64,000 bases of DNA from Lysobacter enzymogenes (GTDB taxonomy: Bacteria > Pseudomonadota > Gammaproteobacteria > Xanthomonadales > Xanthomonadaceae), in the NCBI RefSeq assembly GCF_900106525.1, contig NZ_FNOG01000007.1:232288-296287 (forward strand), given 5' to 3'. A program made the translations under genes and the position numbers. Shown here in pieces: positions 44,840-52,625 of the stretch. The notes beneath the pieces were generated by a model that ran no database searches, was not told the DNA's origin, and was given only the letters and a program-made list of their open reading frames with translations. Within the stretch, counting starts at the first letter, position 1; every line of letters begins with the position of its first letter.

Positions 44840-45064
44840 GTGAAAACGCTGCTCGCCCTGCTCGCCTGGTGCCTGTTGTTCGTGCTGTGCTGGCCGTTGG
44901 CCCTGCTCGCGCTGGTGCTGTGGCCGCTGGTGTGGTTGCTGGCGTTGCCGCTGCGATTGCTCGGGATCACCCTGGGCGCGGTGCTCGCGTTCCTGCAGTC
45001 CTTGCTGTATTTGCCGGCGCGCGCGCTCGGCTGGCGCCCGGCGCGGGCGCAGTGCGCGCCGTGA
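44840..45064 (+). CDS. Small hydrophobic membrane protein
   Basis: A GTG at 44840, preceded by GAGGAA, opens a 74-residue protein that is nearly all hydrophobic (KTLLALLAWCLLFVLCWPLALLAL and LVWLLALPLRLLGITLGAVLAFL), with two membrane helices and a short basic tail. The family is unknown. It may belong with the COG4705-type gene 148 bases upstream. Confidence 0.55.
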   Translation: MKTLLALLAWCLLFVLCWPLALLALVLWPLVWLLALPLRLLGITLGAVLAFLQSLLYLPARALGWRPARAQCAP

Positions 45065-45307
45065 GCCGCGCCGCACAACCCTGTGTAACCAGCCGCCCCT
45101 GAAGAGCGGAGCCTTATGTGCAGCGGCTGAGCCGCAGCGGCGACGCGCGCCCCCGCGCGGGCGCCGCTGCGGCCGAAAATCGTGGCGCGGCAAGCACGTC
45201 GGCCGGGTCGAGTCAATGCATTGGCGGCGATTAATTCAATTCAGCCGCGATGACCGCCGGCCCAACCGCCTCGCCGGGGCCGACGCCGGGCGGACGCGCA
45301 CGGCGTG

Positions 45308-45313
45308 TAAAAT
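45308..45313 (+). promoter_or_regulatory. -10 box TAAAAT upstream of the DUF3348 operon
   Basis: TAAAAT matches 5 of 6 consensus positions and lies 33-38 bases before the GTG start at 45346, in a small AT-rich patch. No clear -35 is seen. Confidence 0.35.
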
Positions 45314-45345
45314 GACGAACTTTTAGCCAGACCAGTTTGTTGATA

Positions 45346-46068
45346 GTGGAATCTCCCCGACGGGCGGCGGTCCGTGGTCCCACCTTAATCCGCCTGCTCG
45401 CCCGGTTCGCCGACGCGGACGTTGCGCCCAGTGCGCCGCCGCTGTCGGACCGGCTCAGCCAATGGATCGAATGGACGCAGTCCCTGGCCCTGTCTTCGGT
45501 CCTGGACGGCGCCGCGCCCGTGCCCGGCTTCGGCGCGCCCACGCCGGTGGGCGCGGAGGAGCGCGAATGCGCGCGCGTGCGCCAGGCGCTGGCTGCGGCG
45601 ATCGCCGGCGACCGCGCCTTCGCCGCCGCTGCGCCGTCGCGCGCGCCCACGCGCTCGGCCGCCGCGAGCGAGGACGCCAGCGATTTCCCGTTCTTCCGCC
45701 AACGCTATCTGGTCCTGCAGCAGACCCTGGACGCCGGCGCCGCGCGCCTGCGCGAACGCCTGCGCGACCGGCTGACCTCGGCCTCGCCCGAACTGTCCAA
45801 GCTCGCCGCGATCGACGCGGTGATGGAACGCGCGCTGGCGCGGCGCGAACGCAGCCTGCTGGCGGCCGCGCCAGCGCTGCTGGGCCGGCGCTTCGAGCGC
45901 CTGCGCCAGGACGCGCACGCCGCGGCCGGCGACGGCGCGCCCGCGCCCGAGGCCTGGCTGCAACCCTTCCGCCGCGACATGCACGACGCATTGCTCGCCG
46001 AACTCGACGTTCGCCTTCAACCCGCACACGGCCTGCTCGCGGCCCTGCGCGCGCACGCACACGACTGA
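45346..46068 (+). CDS. DUF3348-like protein, first gene of motor-like operon
   Basis: The 240-residue protein is soluble and mostly helical. Its opening GPTLIRLLARFADADV and the later DASDFPFFRQRYLVLQQTLDAGAARLRERLR fit DUF3348 as I recall it. The latter helix pair resembles a coiled-coil assembly surface. No enzyme motif is present. The start is uncertain: GTG 45346 is used; TTG at 45337 or 45340 are alternatives. Its stop is one base before the DUF802 ATG. Position at the head of a tightly coupled four-gene operon suggests it works with the membrane motor encoded next. Confidence 0.75.
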   Translation: MESPRRAAVRGPTLIRLLARFADADVAPSAPPLSDRLSQWIEWTQSLALSSVLDGAAPVPGFGAPTPVGAEERECARVRQALAAAIAGDRAFAAAAPSRAPTRSAAASEDASDFPFFRQRYLVLQQTLDAGAARLRERLRDRLTSASPELSKLAAIDAVMERALARRERSLLAAAPALLGRRFERLRQDAHAAAGDGAPAPEAWLQPFRRDMHDALLAELDVRLQPAHGLLAALRAHAHD

Positions 46069-46069
46069 C

Positions 46070-48508
46070 ATGCCCAACAAAATCGCATTCCCCGCCGTCT
46101 TCATCGCCGGCCTGGCCGCCATCGTCTGGGTCGCCGCCGGCTATCTGGGCGCGCACCCGCTGGCCCTGGCGGTGGTCGCGCTGATCGGCGCCGGCTACCT
46201 CATCGGCGGGGTGGAGTTGCTGCGCTACCGCCGCGCCACTGCGACCCTGGACCAGGCCGTCGCCGCCGCCACGTCGGCGCCGCCGGCGCAGCTGGGCGAA
46301 TGGCTCGGCCGCCTGCATCCGTCGCTGCGCAACGCCGCGCGGCTGCGCATCGAAGGCGAGCGCGCGGCGCTGCCGGCGCCGGCGCTGGCGCCGTATCTGG
46401 TCGGCCTGCTGGTGCTGCTGGGTATGCTCGGCACCCTGTTGGGCATGACCGTCACCTTGCGCGGCACCGGGCTGGCTCTGGAAAGCGCGAGCGATCTGCA
46501 TTCGATCCGCGAAGCCATCGCCGCGCCGGTCGCCGGCCTGGGCTTCGCCTTCGGCACCTCGATCGCCGGCGTCGCCGCCTCGGCCATGCTCGGCCTGCTC
46601 GCCGCGCTGTGCCGGCGCGAGCGCGCGCAGGCGGTGCAGAGCCTGGACGCCGCCATCGCCGGCGCGTTGCGCCCGCATTCGCGTACGCGCCAGCGCGAGC
46701 GCTCGTTCGAACTGCTGCAGAGCCAGACCGAAGCGATGCCGGCGCTGGTCGAGCAGTTGCAGGCGGCGATGGCCGCGCTGGAACGCCACAGCCAGGCCGC
46801 GCACGAGCGCCAGATCCAGCAGCAGAACGCGTTCCATGAGCGCACCGAGGCCGCGTATGCGCGCCTGGCCGAATCGGTGGAGCGTTCGCTCAAGGACAGC
46901 ATCGGCGAAGGCGCGCGCGCCGCGGGCGCGGCGCTGCAACCGGCGGTGGACGCGACCATGGCGGCAGTCGCGCGCGACAGCGCGGCGCTGCATGCGCGGG
47001 TCGGCGAAGCGGTGCAGCAGCAGCTCGACGGTTTGTCCGCCGGCTTCGCCGCGGCCGCGACCGCCGCCGCCGGCAGCTGGACCGCCGCCCTGGCCGATCA
47101 CCGCAGCGGCAACGAAACGCTGCTGCGCGATCTGCGCGGCGCGCTCGACGGCTTCGCCGGCACTTTCGAACGCGGCGCCGCCGGCCTGCTCGAACAAGTG
47201 TCCGCGCGCATGGACGGCAGCGCCGAGCGCAGCGCGCAGGCCTGGGATCAGGCGCTGTCGCAGCAGAGCCAGGCGCACGAGGCTTCGGCCGAGCGCAACC
47301 GCGCCGCGCTCGACACCGCCGCGTCGGCGTTCGAACGCCACGCCGCGGCGCTGGTGAAAGTGGTCGAAGGCTCGCATGCGGACCTGCAATCGGCGCTGGA
47401 ATCGCGCGACCGCGAACGCTTGTCGGCCTGGACCGACGCGTTCGGCGCGATGACCGCGGCGCTCGGCGAGCGCTGGGAACAGTCCGAAGCGCGCAGCGCC
47501 GGGCGCCAGCAGGAGATCTGCGAAACCTTGGCGCGCACCTCGCAGGATCTGTCCGGCCACGCGCAGGCGCAGGCGCGCGAGACCATCGCCGAAATCTCGC
47601 GCCTGGTCGATGCCGCCTCCGAAGCGCCCAAGGCCGCCGCCGGCGTGGTCGCCGGCTTCGAGGCGCACGCCGCCGAACTGGTGCGGATCGTGCAGGAATC
47701 GCAGGCGCAGCTGCAGTCGGCGCTGGACTCGCGCGAACGCGAGCGCCTGGACGCCTGGACCGAATCGTTCGGTGCGATGACCGCCGAACTGAGCCAGCGC
47801 TGGCAGCACGCCGGCGACACCGCGGCCAGCCGCCAGCAAGAGGTGTGCGACACCCTCGCGCGCACCGCCCAGGACGTGTCCGAGCGCACCCAGGCGCAGG
47901 CGCGCGACACCATCGCCGAGATTTCGCGCCTGGTCGACGCCGCATCCGAGGCGCCCAAGGCCGCGGCCGAAGTCGTCGCCGAGCTGCGCCAGAAATTGTC
48001 CGACAGCATGGTCCGCGACACTGCGATGCTGGAAGAGCGCAACCGCCTGCTCGCGACCCTGGAAACCCTGCTCGACGCGGTCAACCACGCCTCCGGCGAG
48101 CAGCGCGCCGCGGTCGACGCCCTGGTCGCGTCTTCGGCCGAATTGCTCGAACGCGCCGGCGCGCGCCTGAGCGAGCGCATCGAAACCGACACCGGCAAGC
48201 TCGACAGCGCCGCCGCCCAGCTAAGCGCGGGCGCGGTGGAAGTGGCCGGCCTGGGCGACGCCTTCGCCGCGGTGGTGCAGCAGTTCGGCGAGACCCACGA
48301 ACGCCTGGCCGAGCGTCTGCATAGCGTGGAGACCGCGCTGGACAAGTCGCTGGCGCGCAGCGACGAGCAACTGGCTTACTACGTGGCGCAAGCGCGCGAA
48401 GTGGTCGATCTGAGCGTGCTCAGCCAGAAGCAGATCATCGAGGAATTGCAGCGCGTGTCCGACGGCCGCGCCGATGATCGCGCCGAAGCCGGAGCGCAGG
48501 CGGCATGA
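46070..48508 (+). CDS. DUF802-type MotA/ExbB-like channel protein with very long tail
   Basis: An 812-residue inner membrane protein. Four membrane helices are predicted in residues 1-185: two at the N-terminus (AVFIAGLAAIVWVAAGYLG, LALAVVALIGAGYLIGG), one with GMLGTLLGMTVTL starting at Gly118, and one with APVAGLGFAFGTSIAGVAAS. The GxxGTxxGM and AxxxTxxG patterns are those of the MotA/TolQ/ExbB/ZorA proton channels. A tail of about 620 residues follows, almost entirely helical and rich in Ala, Glu, Gln and Arg, including a 109-residue exact tandem repeat (421-529 and 530-638). It overlaps the OmpA/MotB-like gene by ATGA. Together they look like a 5:2 type stator unit with a long cytoplasmic tail. 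Confidence 0.8.
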   Translation: MPNKIAFPAVFIAGLAAIVWVAAGYLGAHPLALAVVALIGAGYLIGGVELLRYRRATATLDQAVAAATSAPPAQLGEWLGRLHPSLRNAARLRIEGERAALPAPALAPYLVGLLVLLGMLGTLLGMTVTLRGTGLALESASDLHSIREAIAAPVAGLGFAFGTSIAGVAASAMLGLLAALCRRERAQAVQSLDAAIAGALRPHSRTRQRERSFELLQSQTEAMPALVEQLQAAMAALERHSQAAHERQIQQQNAFHERTEAAYARLAESVERSLKDSIGEGARAAGAALQPAVDATMAAVARDSAALHARVGEAVQQQLDGLSAGFAAAATAAAGSWTAALADHRSGNETLLRDLRGALDGFAGTFERGAAGLLEQVSARMDGSAERSAQAWDQALSQQSQAHEASAERNRAALDTAASAFERHAAALVKVVEGSHADLQSALESRDRERLSAWTDAFGAMTAALGERWEQSEARSAGRQQEICETLARTSQDLSGHAQAQARETIAEISRLVDAASEAPKAAAGVVAGFEAHAAELVRIVQESQAQLQSALDSRERERLDAWTESFGAMTAELSQRWQHAGDTAASRQQEVCDTLARTAQDVSERTQAQARDTIAEISRLVDAASEAPKAAAEVVAELRQKLSDSMVRDTAMLEERNRLLATLETLLDAVNHASGEQRAAVDALVASSAELLERAGARLSERIETDTGKLDSAAAQLSAGAVEVAGLGDAFAAVVQQFGETHERLAERLHSVETALDKSLARSDEQLAYYVAQAREVVDLSVLSQKQIIEELQRVSDGRADDRAEAGAQAA
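47330..47983 (+). repeat. In-gene 327-base tandem duplication
   Basis: Two units of exactly 327 bases (47330-47656 and 47657-47983) encode successive 109-residue modules, both starting FExHAAxLVxxVxxS and ending SEAPKAAAxVVA. The protein copies are about 70% identical, so the duplication is old but its period is unbroken. Confidence 0.8.
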
Positions 48509-49170
48509 GCGCGGAAGTCGAGGTCGACGACGCCGGCCACGGCGTCGACGGCGGCGCCCCGGTGTGGGCCGCGTTCGGCGACCTGATGTCGGTGCTGCTG
48601 GGCGTGTTCGTGCTGATCCTGGTCGGCGTGATCGGCGCGCAGATGCAGCTCAGCAGCCGGCTCGACGAGGAAGTGAAGCAGCGCCGGATCGAAGCGCAGC
48701 GGCGCCAGACCCTGGAACGCGCGCTGGCCGCGCCGCTGGCCAGCGGCCGGGTGACCCTGGTCGACGGCCGCATCGGCATCAGCGGTAGCGTGCTGTTCGC
48801 GCTGAACTCCGATCAGTTGCAGCCCGAAGGCCGCGAACTGCTCAAGACCCTGGCCGGGCCGCTGCGCGAGTACCTGCGCTCGCGCGACGAAATCCTGATG
48901 GTCAGCGGCTTCACCGACGACCGTCAGGTGCTCGGCAGCAATCGCCAGTTCGCCGACAACTGGGAACTGTCGGCGCAGCGCGCGCTGACCGTGACCCGCG
49001 CGTTGATCGCCTCGGGCGTGCCCGAGAGCGCGGTGTTCGCCGCCGCGTTCGGCGCGCAGCAGCCGGTCGGTTCGAACGCCGACGAGGCCGGGCGCAGCAA
49101 GAACCGGCGCGTGGAAATCGCGCCGATGCCGCGGCCCGCTCAGCCCGCCGCACCCGCGCATGCGCGCTGA
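48505..49170 (+). CDS. MotB/ZorB-like OmpA-family protein
   Basis: The 221-residue protein has one N-terminal membrane helix with FGDLMSVLLGVFVLILVGV; Asp26 sits where MotB, ExbD and ZorB carry the essential proton-binding aspartate. A short coiled linker leads to an OmpA-like peptidoglycan-binding domain (about 95-215): VLFALNSDQLQPEGRELL, NWELSAQRALTVTRALIASGV and NRRVEI. This is the complete plan of a stator B subunit anchored in the wall. Its ATG overlaps the stop of the channel gene (ATGA), and its own end overlaps the next gene by 11 bases. Confidence 0.88.
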   Translation: MSAEVEVDDAGHGVDGGAPVWAAFGDLMSVLLGVFVLILVGVIGAQMQLSSRLDEEVKQRRIEAQRRQTLERALAAPLASGRVTLVDGRIGISGSVLFALNSDQLQPEGRELLKTLAGPLREYLRSRDEILMVSGFTDDRQVLGSNRQFADNWELSAQRALTVTRALIASGVPESAVFAAAFGAQQPVGSNADEAGRSKNRRVEIAPMPRPAQPAAPAHAR

Positions 49171-49780
49171 CGGCCTGGACCCGCGCGCGACCGTCGAGGC
49201 CTGGCGCGCGCAAGGCGCCGACCGCCTCGATCGCGCGCGCTTCCACCGCATCGACGCGATGGCGCGGCGCGCCGCCGGCGCCGAAGGCGAGTTGCGGCGG
49301 GTGCTGGAAGGGCGGGTGTATTCGCTGATCGGCGCCTATGCCGACGACCTCAAGCGCGCAGCGAACATCGAGGCCGCAGCGCCGAGGCCGGATGCGGCGA
49401 CCTTGGCGCCCTTGGTCGAACGGCTCGAACGCGAAGCGGCGCAGCGCGCGCAAGCCTGGGCCGGCGCCGACACCGAACCGGCCACGTACCCGCGCCTGGC
49501 CGCGCTCGACGAATTCCGCGCACGCTGGTCGCGGCTGAGCCTGGACCGGCAGGTGCGGCAATCGCTGGAACGCGCGCCGGGCGACGCCGGGCCGCTGAAT
49601 TCCGGCCGGCTGGTGCATCGCGCACTGAACCTGATGCAGTCGCTGTCGCCGGAGTACCTGCAGCAGTTCCTCGGCTACGTCGATGCATTGGCGTGGATGG
49701 AACGCCTGGGCGAAGGCCTGCCCGAGCCGGAAGACGCCGCGCCGGCCACCGGCAAGCGCGGGCGCAAGCGCCGCGAGTGA
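49160..49780 (+). CDS. DUF2894-like protein, last gene of motor-like operon
   Basis: A 206-residue soluble, helical protein beginning MRADGLDPRATVEAWRAQGADRLD. The region PLNSGRLVHRALNLMQSLSPEYLQQFLGYVDALAWME in the C-terminal part is the piece I recall from DUF2894; a basic tail (KRGRKRRE) follows. There is no signal peptide or catalytic motif. Its ATG lies inside the OmpA-like gene's last codons, so translation is coupled. Its role is unknown; the constant partnership with the channel genes suggests it regulates or couples the motor. Confidence 0.75.
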   Translation: MRADGLDPRATVEAWRAQGADRLDRARFHRIDAMARRAAGAEGELRRVLEGRVYSLIGAYADDLKRAANIEAAAPRPDAATLAPLVERLEREAAQRAQAWAGADTEPATYPRLAALDEFRARWSRLSLDRQVRQSLERAPGDAGPLNSGRLVHRALNLMQSLSPEYLQQFLGYVDALAWMERLGEGLPEPEDAAPATGKRGRKRRE

Positions 49781-49825
49781 GGCCCGGCTAACGCGGCAGG
49801 AACGCCGCCCGCCCGCGCCGCGCGA

Positions 49826-50458
49826 TCAGCGCCGCGCCAACGAGCGCAGATAAGCGCAGAACATGTCCGACATCGCCTCGGCGAAGACCTCGATCTCCTG
49901 CGCCGTGCGCGGGCTTTCGGAAAACGCCTTGCCGCCCTGCGACAAGGTGGTGACGATCAGTTCGCCGGCGGTGGCGCGCAGCGCATCGTCGGCCTTGGGC
50001 AAGGCCTCGCGGATGAAATCGGCGAAGGCCGCGCGGCTGTCCGCGCGCACCTCGTCCGCTTCCGGCGCGTCGCGATAGAGCGGTGCGGCGTCGGCCAGCG
50101 CGATGCGCATCGCCGCTTCTTCGCATTCCGAGCGCACGAAGGCGTGGGTGAGCCGGCGCAGGCGCCGCAGCGGCGGCGTGCGCGTGTCGCGCAGGATCGC
50201 GCTGAGCAGCGCAGCGGTCTGGCGCCATTCCTCGCTTTGCAGGCGGAACAAGATCGCGGCCTTGTTGGGGAAATACTGATACAGCGAACCCACGCTGACG
50301 CCGGCGCGCTCGGCCACGCGTGCGGTGGTGAAGCGCTGTGCGCCTTCCTGGGCCAAAACCTGAGCAGCGGCTTGCAGCACCGCGGTCAGCAGGTCGTTCG
50401 AGCGCGTCTGTTGCGGGCTTTTTCGCTGGGAAATCTGCGGTTTTTGTCGGTCGGCCAC
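49826..50458 (-). CDS. TetR-family transcriptional repressor
   Basis: The 210-residue regulator has the TetR helix-turn-helix near residues 25-70 (QVLAQEGAQRFTTARVAERAGVSVGSLYQYFPNKAAIL in two pieces), and a helical ligand-binding C-terminal domain (TetR_C-type, with ADAAPLYRDAPEADEVR). It is divergent from an O-methyltransferase gene with 92 bases between, holding an inverted repeat, so it very likely represses that gene and itself. Confidence 0.9.
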   Translation of the reverse strand: MADRQKPQISQRKSPQQTRSNDLLTAVLQAAAQVLAQEGAQRFTTARVAERAGVSVGSLYQYFPNKAAILFRLQSEEWRQTAALLSAILRDTRTPPLRRLRRLTHAFVRSECEEAAMRIALADAAPLYRDAPEADEVRADSRAAFADFIREALPKADDALRATAGELIVTTLSQGGKAFSESPRTAQEIEVFAEAMSDMFCAYLRSLARR

Positions 50459-50470
50459 GGGCGGGATTCC

Positions 50471-50505
50471 AATGCGAATAGCGAATCTGACGAATCAATC
50501 GCATT
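50471..50505. promoter_or_regulatory. Inverted repeat, candidate TetR operator
   Basis: AATGCGA (50471-50477) and TCGCATT (50499-50505) are perfect inverted arms, with GCGAATC and GATTC-like half-sites inside, centred between the two divergent start codons. Confidence 0.5.
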
Positions 50506-50550
50506 CTGATTCTACCCCCGCAACGCCCCCCGATGGGCCGGAGATTCGCC

Positions 50551-51216
50551 ATGAACACCCTGACCGCCGCACCGCTGGCCGCGCTGATCGAGCGCCTGTT
50601 CGTCGAAGACGAAGCGGCCTCGCCGATGAGCGTGCCGGCGCTGGCCGCGCTGCCGCGCGAAGAGCACGAGCGGCTGATGCGCAGCAAGACCGAATACACG
50701 CAGTTGTACGGCCGCCTCAAGGACCTGCCGCTGGCGGTGTCGCGCGAGACCGGCGCCCTGCTGTACCTGCTCGCCCGCGCCACCGGCGCGCGCCGGATCG
50801 TCGAGTTCGGCACCTCGTTCGGCCTGTCGACCCTGCATCTGGCCGCGGCGGTGCGCGACAACGGCGGCGGCCGGGTGATCGGCAGCGAGTTCGAGCCGTC
50901 GAAAGCGGACAAAGCGCGCGCCCACCTGGTCGAAGCCGGCCTCGACGATCTGGTCGAGATCCGCGCCGGCGACGCGCTGCGCTCGCTGGCCACCGACCTG
51001 CCCGAACGCATCGACCTGGTCCTGCTCGACGGCGCCAAGGCGCTGTACTCGCAGGTGCTGGACCTGCTCGAACCGCATCTGCGCCCCGGCGCGCTGATCG
51101 TCGCCGACAACGCCGATTACTGCGCCGAATACCTGCAGCGCGTGCGCGCGCCGCAGGGCGGCTACCTGTCGCTGCCGTTCGGCGAAGACGTGGAACTGTC
51201 GATGCGGCTGGGCTGA
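50551..51216 (+). CDS. O-methyltransferase (COMT/CCoAOMT-like)
   Basis: A 221-residue SAM-dependent enzyme. The SAM loop is VEFGTSFGLSTLHLA, then GRVIGSEFEPSKADKARAHL and IDLVLLDGAKALYSQVLDLLEPHLRPGALIVADN, the pattern of the caffeoyl-CoA/catechol O-methyltransferase group in bacteria; the metal-binding Asp in LLDGAK and Asp-Asn in ADNAD are present. It probably methylates a hydroxylated aromatic compound. GGAGA precedes ATG 50551. Control by the divergent TetR repressor suggests induction by its substrate. Confidence 0.88.
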   Translation: MNTLTAAPLAALIERLFVEDEAASPMSVPALAALPREEHERLMRSKTEYTQLYGRLKDLPLAVSRETGALLYLLARATGARRIVEFGTSFGLSTLHLAAAVRDNGGGRVIGSEFEPSKADKARAHLVEAGLDDLVEIRAGDALRSLATDLPERIDLVLLDGAKALYSQVLDLLEPHLRPGALIVADNADYCAEYLQRVRAPQGGYLSLPFGEDVELSMRLG

Positions 51217-51229
51217 GCGGCGCGTCGCA

Positions 51230-52612
51230 TCAGCCGCGGCCGTGGCCGTGGCCGATGCGCGCGTCGTGGAACACCCCGTCGGGATCGTAGCGGCGGCGCA
51301 GCTCGCACAGCCGCGCCCACTGCGCCGGCGCGAAGCAGCGTTCGATCTGGTCCGAGCGTTCTTCCAGGTCGAACTCATTGATGTAGGCGCCGCTGGCGAT
51401 GCCGGCCAGCTCGTCGTACAGCGCCTTGAGCCAGCGCCGGTTGGCGTCGTCGTCGCATTCGGCGTCCCACTGCGCATAGGTGGAAACGAACCAGCGGCCG
51501 CGCGCGCAGAAGGCCGCGTCGGGCAGGCGCGGCTCGCCGCGCCAGATCAGCAGGGGCATCGTCGCTGGCGACGGTCGCTTCGGCAGATGCGCGATGAGAA
51601 TGCGCGCGGCGTCCGCGCCGCGATCGGTCAGGACGTTGTCGGTGCGGTAGCGGCGCGAGACCAGCATCGTTTCAGTCTGGGCGTAGATCGTCTCGAAGTC
51701 GGTGGGCTGATCCTGGTCCAGCGGTTCGGCCAGGCCCGGGGGCAGGCGCGACGCCAGCGCGCGGTGCAGCGCCTGTGCGCGCGCGGGCGAATCGGCGAAG
51801 GCGGTGGTGCTGAGGATCGCTTGCAGGCCATCGCCGTCGGCCGCCACCGCGATCATCACCTGAAGCGAGGGATCGGGATCGGCGCGCTCGACCGCCTCCA
51901 GCAGTTCGCCCAGACGCTCGGGTCGCGTCCGCCAAGTGCCGCCGGTGATGCAGGCCGGCAACGGCCGGCAATCCAGATAGAACTTCACCACCGCGAAAAA
52001 CAGGCCCGGCCCGCCGCCGCGTGCGGCCCAGAACAGGTCGGCGTTGCGTTCGGTGTCGGCGTGCAGCAGGCGGCCATCGGCGCCGATCAGATCGATCGCG
52101 CGCAGGTTGAACGCGCTCATGCCGCCCCACGCGCGCGCGTTGATGCCGAGCCCGCCGCCTAGCAGGAAGCCGCCGAGACCGACATCGCCGCCGTGCCCGG
52201 TCGGAAACGCCAGGCCGTGCGGCGCGAGCGCCTGGCTGAGGCGGCGTGCGCTGGCGCCGGGCTCCACGGCGACCGCGTTGGCGCTGGCGTCGACCTCGAT
52301 CCGGTCCAGTGCGGACAGATCCAGCAGCAGTCCGGTGTCGCGCAGGAAGCAGCCGGCGTAGCTGTGGCCGCGGCCGCGCACGCTCACCGACAGGCCGTGA
52401 CGGCGGGCGAAGTCGATGCTGTGGGCGACATCGGCCAGCGACTGCGCGCGCACGATGTATTCGGGGAAACGGTCGAAGCGGCGTCCGTTCCAACAGGCGC
52501 TGCGATGCCAGCCGGCGTACTCGGCGTGATGGCGCGATCGCGCCTTGCCGTCGAGGCCGCGCGGAAACACGCGGAAGTCGTCGGCGTCGATGGGATGCGG
52601 GTACGGTTCCAC
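51230..52612 (-). CDS. FAD-linked oxidoreductase (berberine bridge enzyme-like)
   Basis: The 460-residue flavoenzyme has an N-terminal FAD domain with SVSVRGRGHSYAGCFL, in which the His is the usual site of 8-alpha covalent flavin attachment, and TGHGGDVGLGGFLLGGGLG for the pyrophosphate. The C-terminal ending YDPDGVFHDARI is that of the BBE domain. The second (Cys) attachment site of bicovalent BBEs reads Gly-Gly-Asp here. It would perform a two-electron oxidation in small-molecule biosynthesis. It starts at GTG 52610-52612 with AGGAG upstream and is the third gene of an operon with a GNAT-type and a methyltransferase gene. Confidence 0.87.
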   Translation of the reverse strand: MEPYPHPIDADDFRVFPRGLDGKARSRHHAEYAGWHRSACWNGRRFDRFPEYIVRAQSLADVAHSIDFARRHGLSVSVRGRGHSYAGCFLRDTGLLLDLSALDRIEVDASANAVAVEPGASARRLSQALAPHGLAFPTGHGGDVGLGGFLLGGGLGINARAWGGMSAFNLRAIDLIGADGRLLHADTERNADLFWAARGGGPGLFFAVVKFYLDCRPLPACITGGTWRTRPERLGELLEAVERADPDPSLQVMIAVAADGDGLQAILSTTAFADSPARAQALHRALASRLPPGLAEPLDQDQPTDFETIYAQTETMLVSRRYRTDNVLTDRGADAARILIAHLPKRPSPATMPLLIWRGEPRLPDAAFCARGRWFVSTYAQWDAECDDDANRRWLKALYDELAGIASGAYINEFDLEERSDQIERCFAPAQWARLCELRRRYDPDGVFHDARIGHGHGRG

Positions 52613-52625
52613 GGAACGGCTCCTG

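Noticed and set aside
45455..48088. An 877-codon minus-strand frame opposite the DUF802 gene
   Set aside because: Shadow of the plus-strand helical coding sequence; Arg/Gly/His bias and no motif.
46070..49780. Complete Zorya defence system
   Set aside because: Only ZorA/ZorB-like architecture is present. No helicase (ZorD), ZorC or HNH (ZorE)-like gene is visible in the operon.
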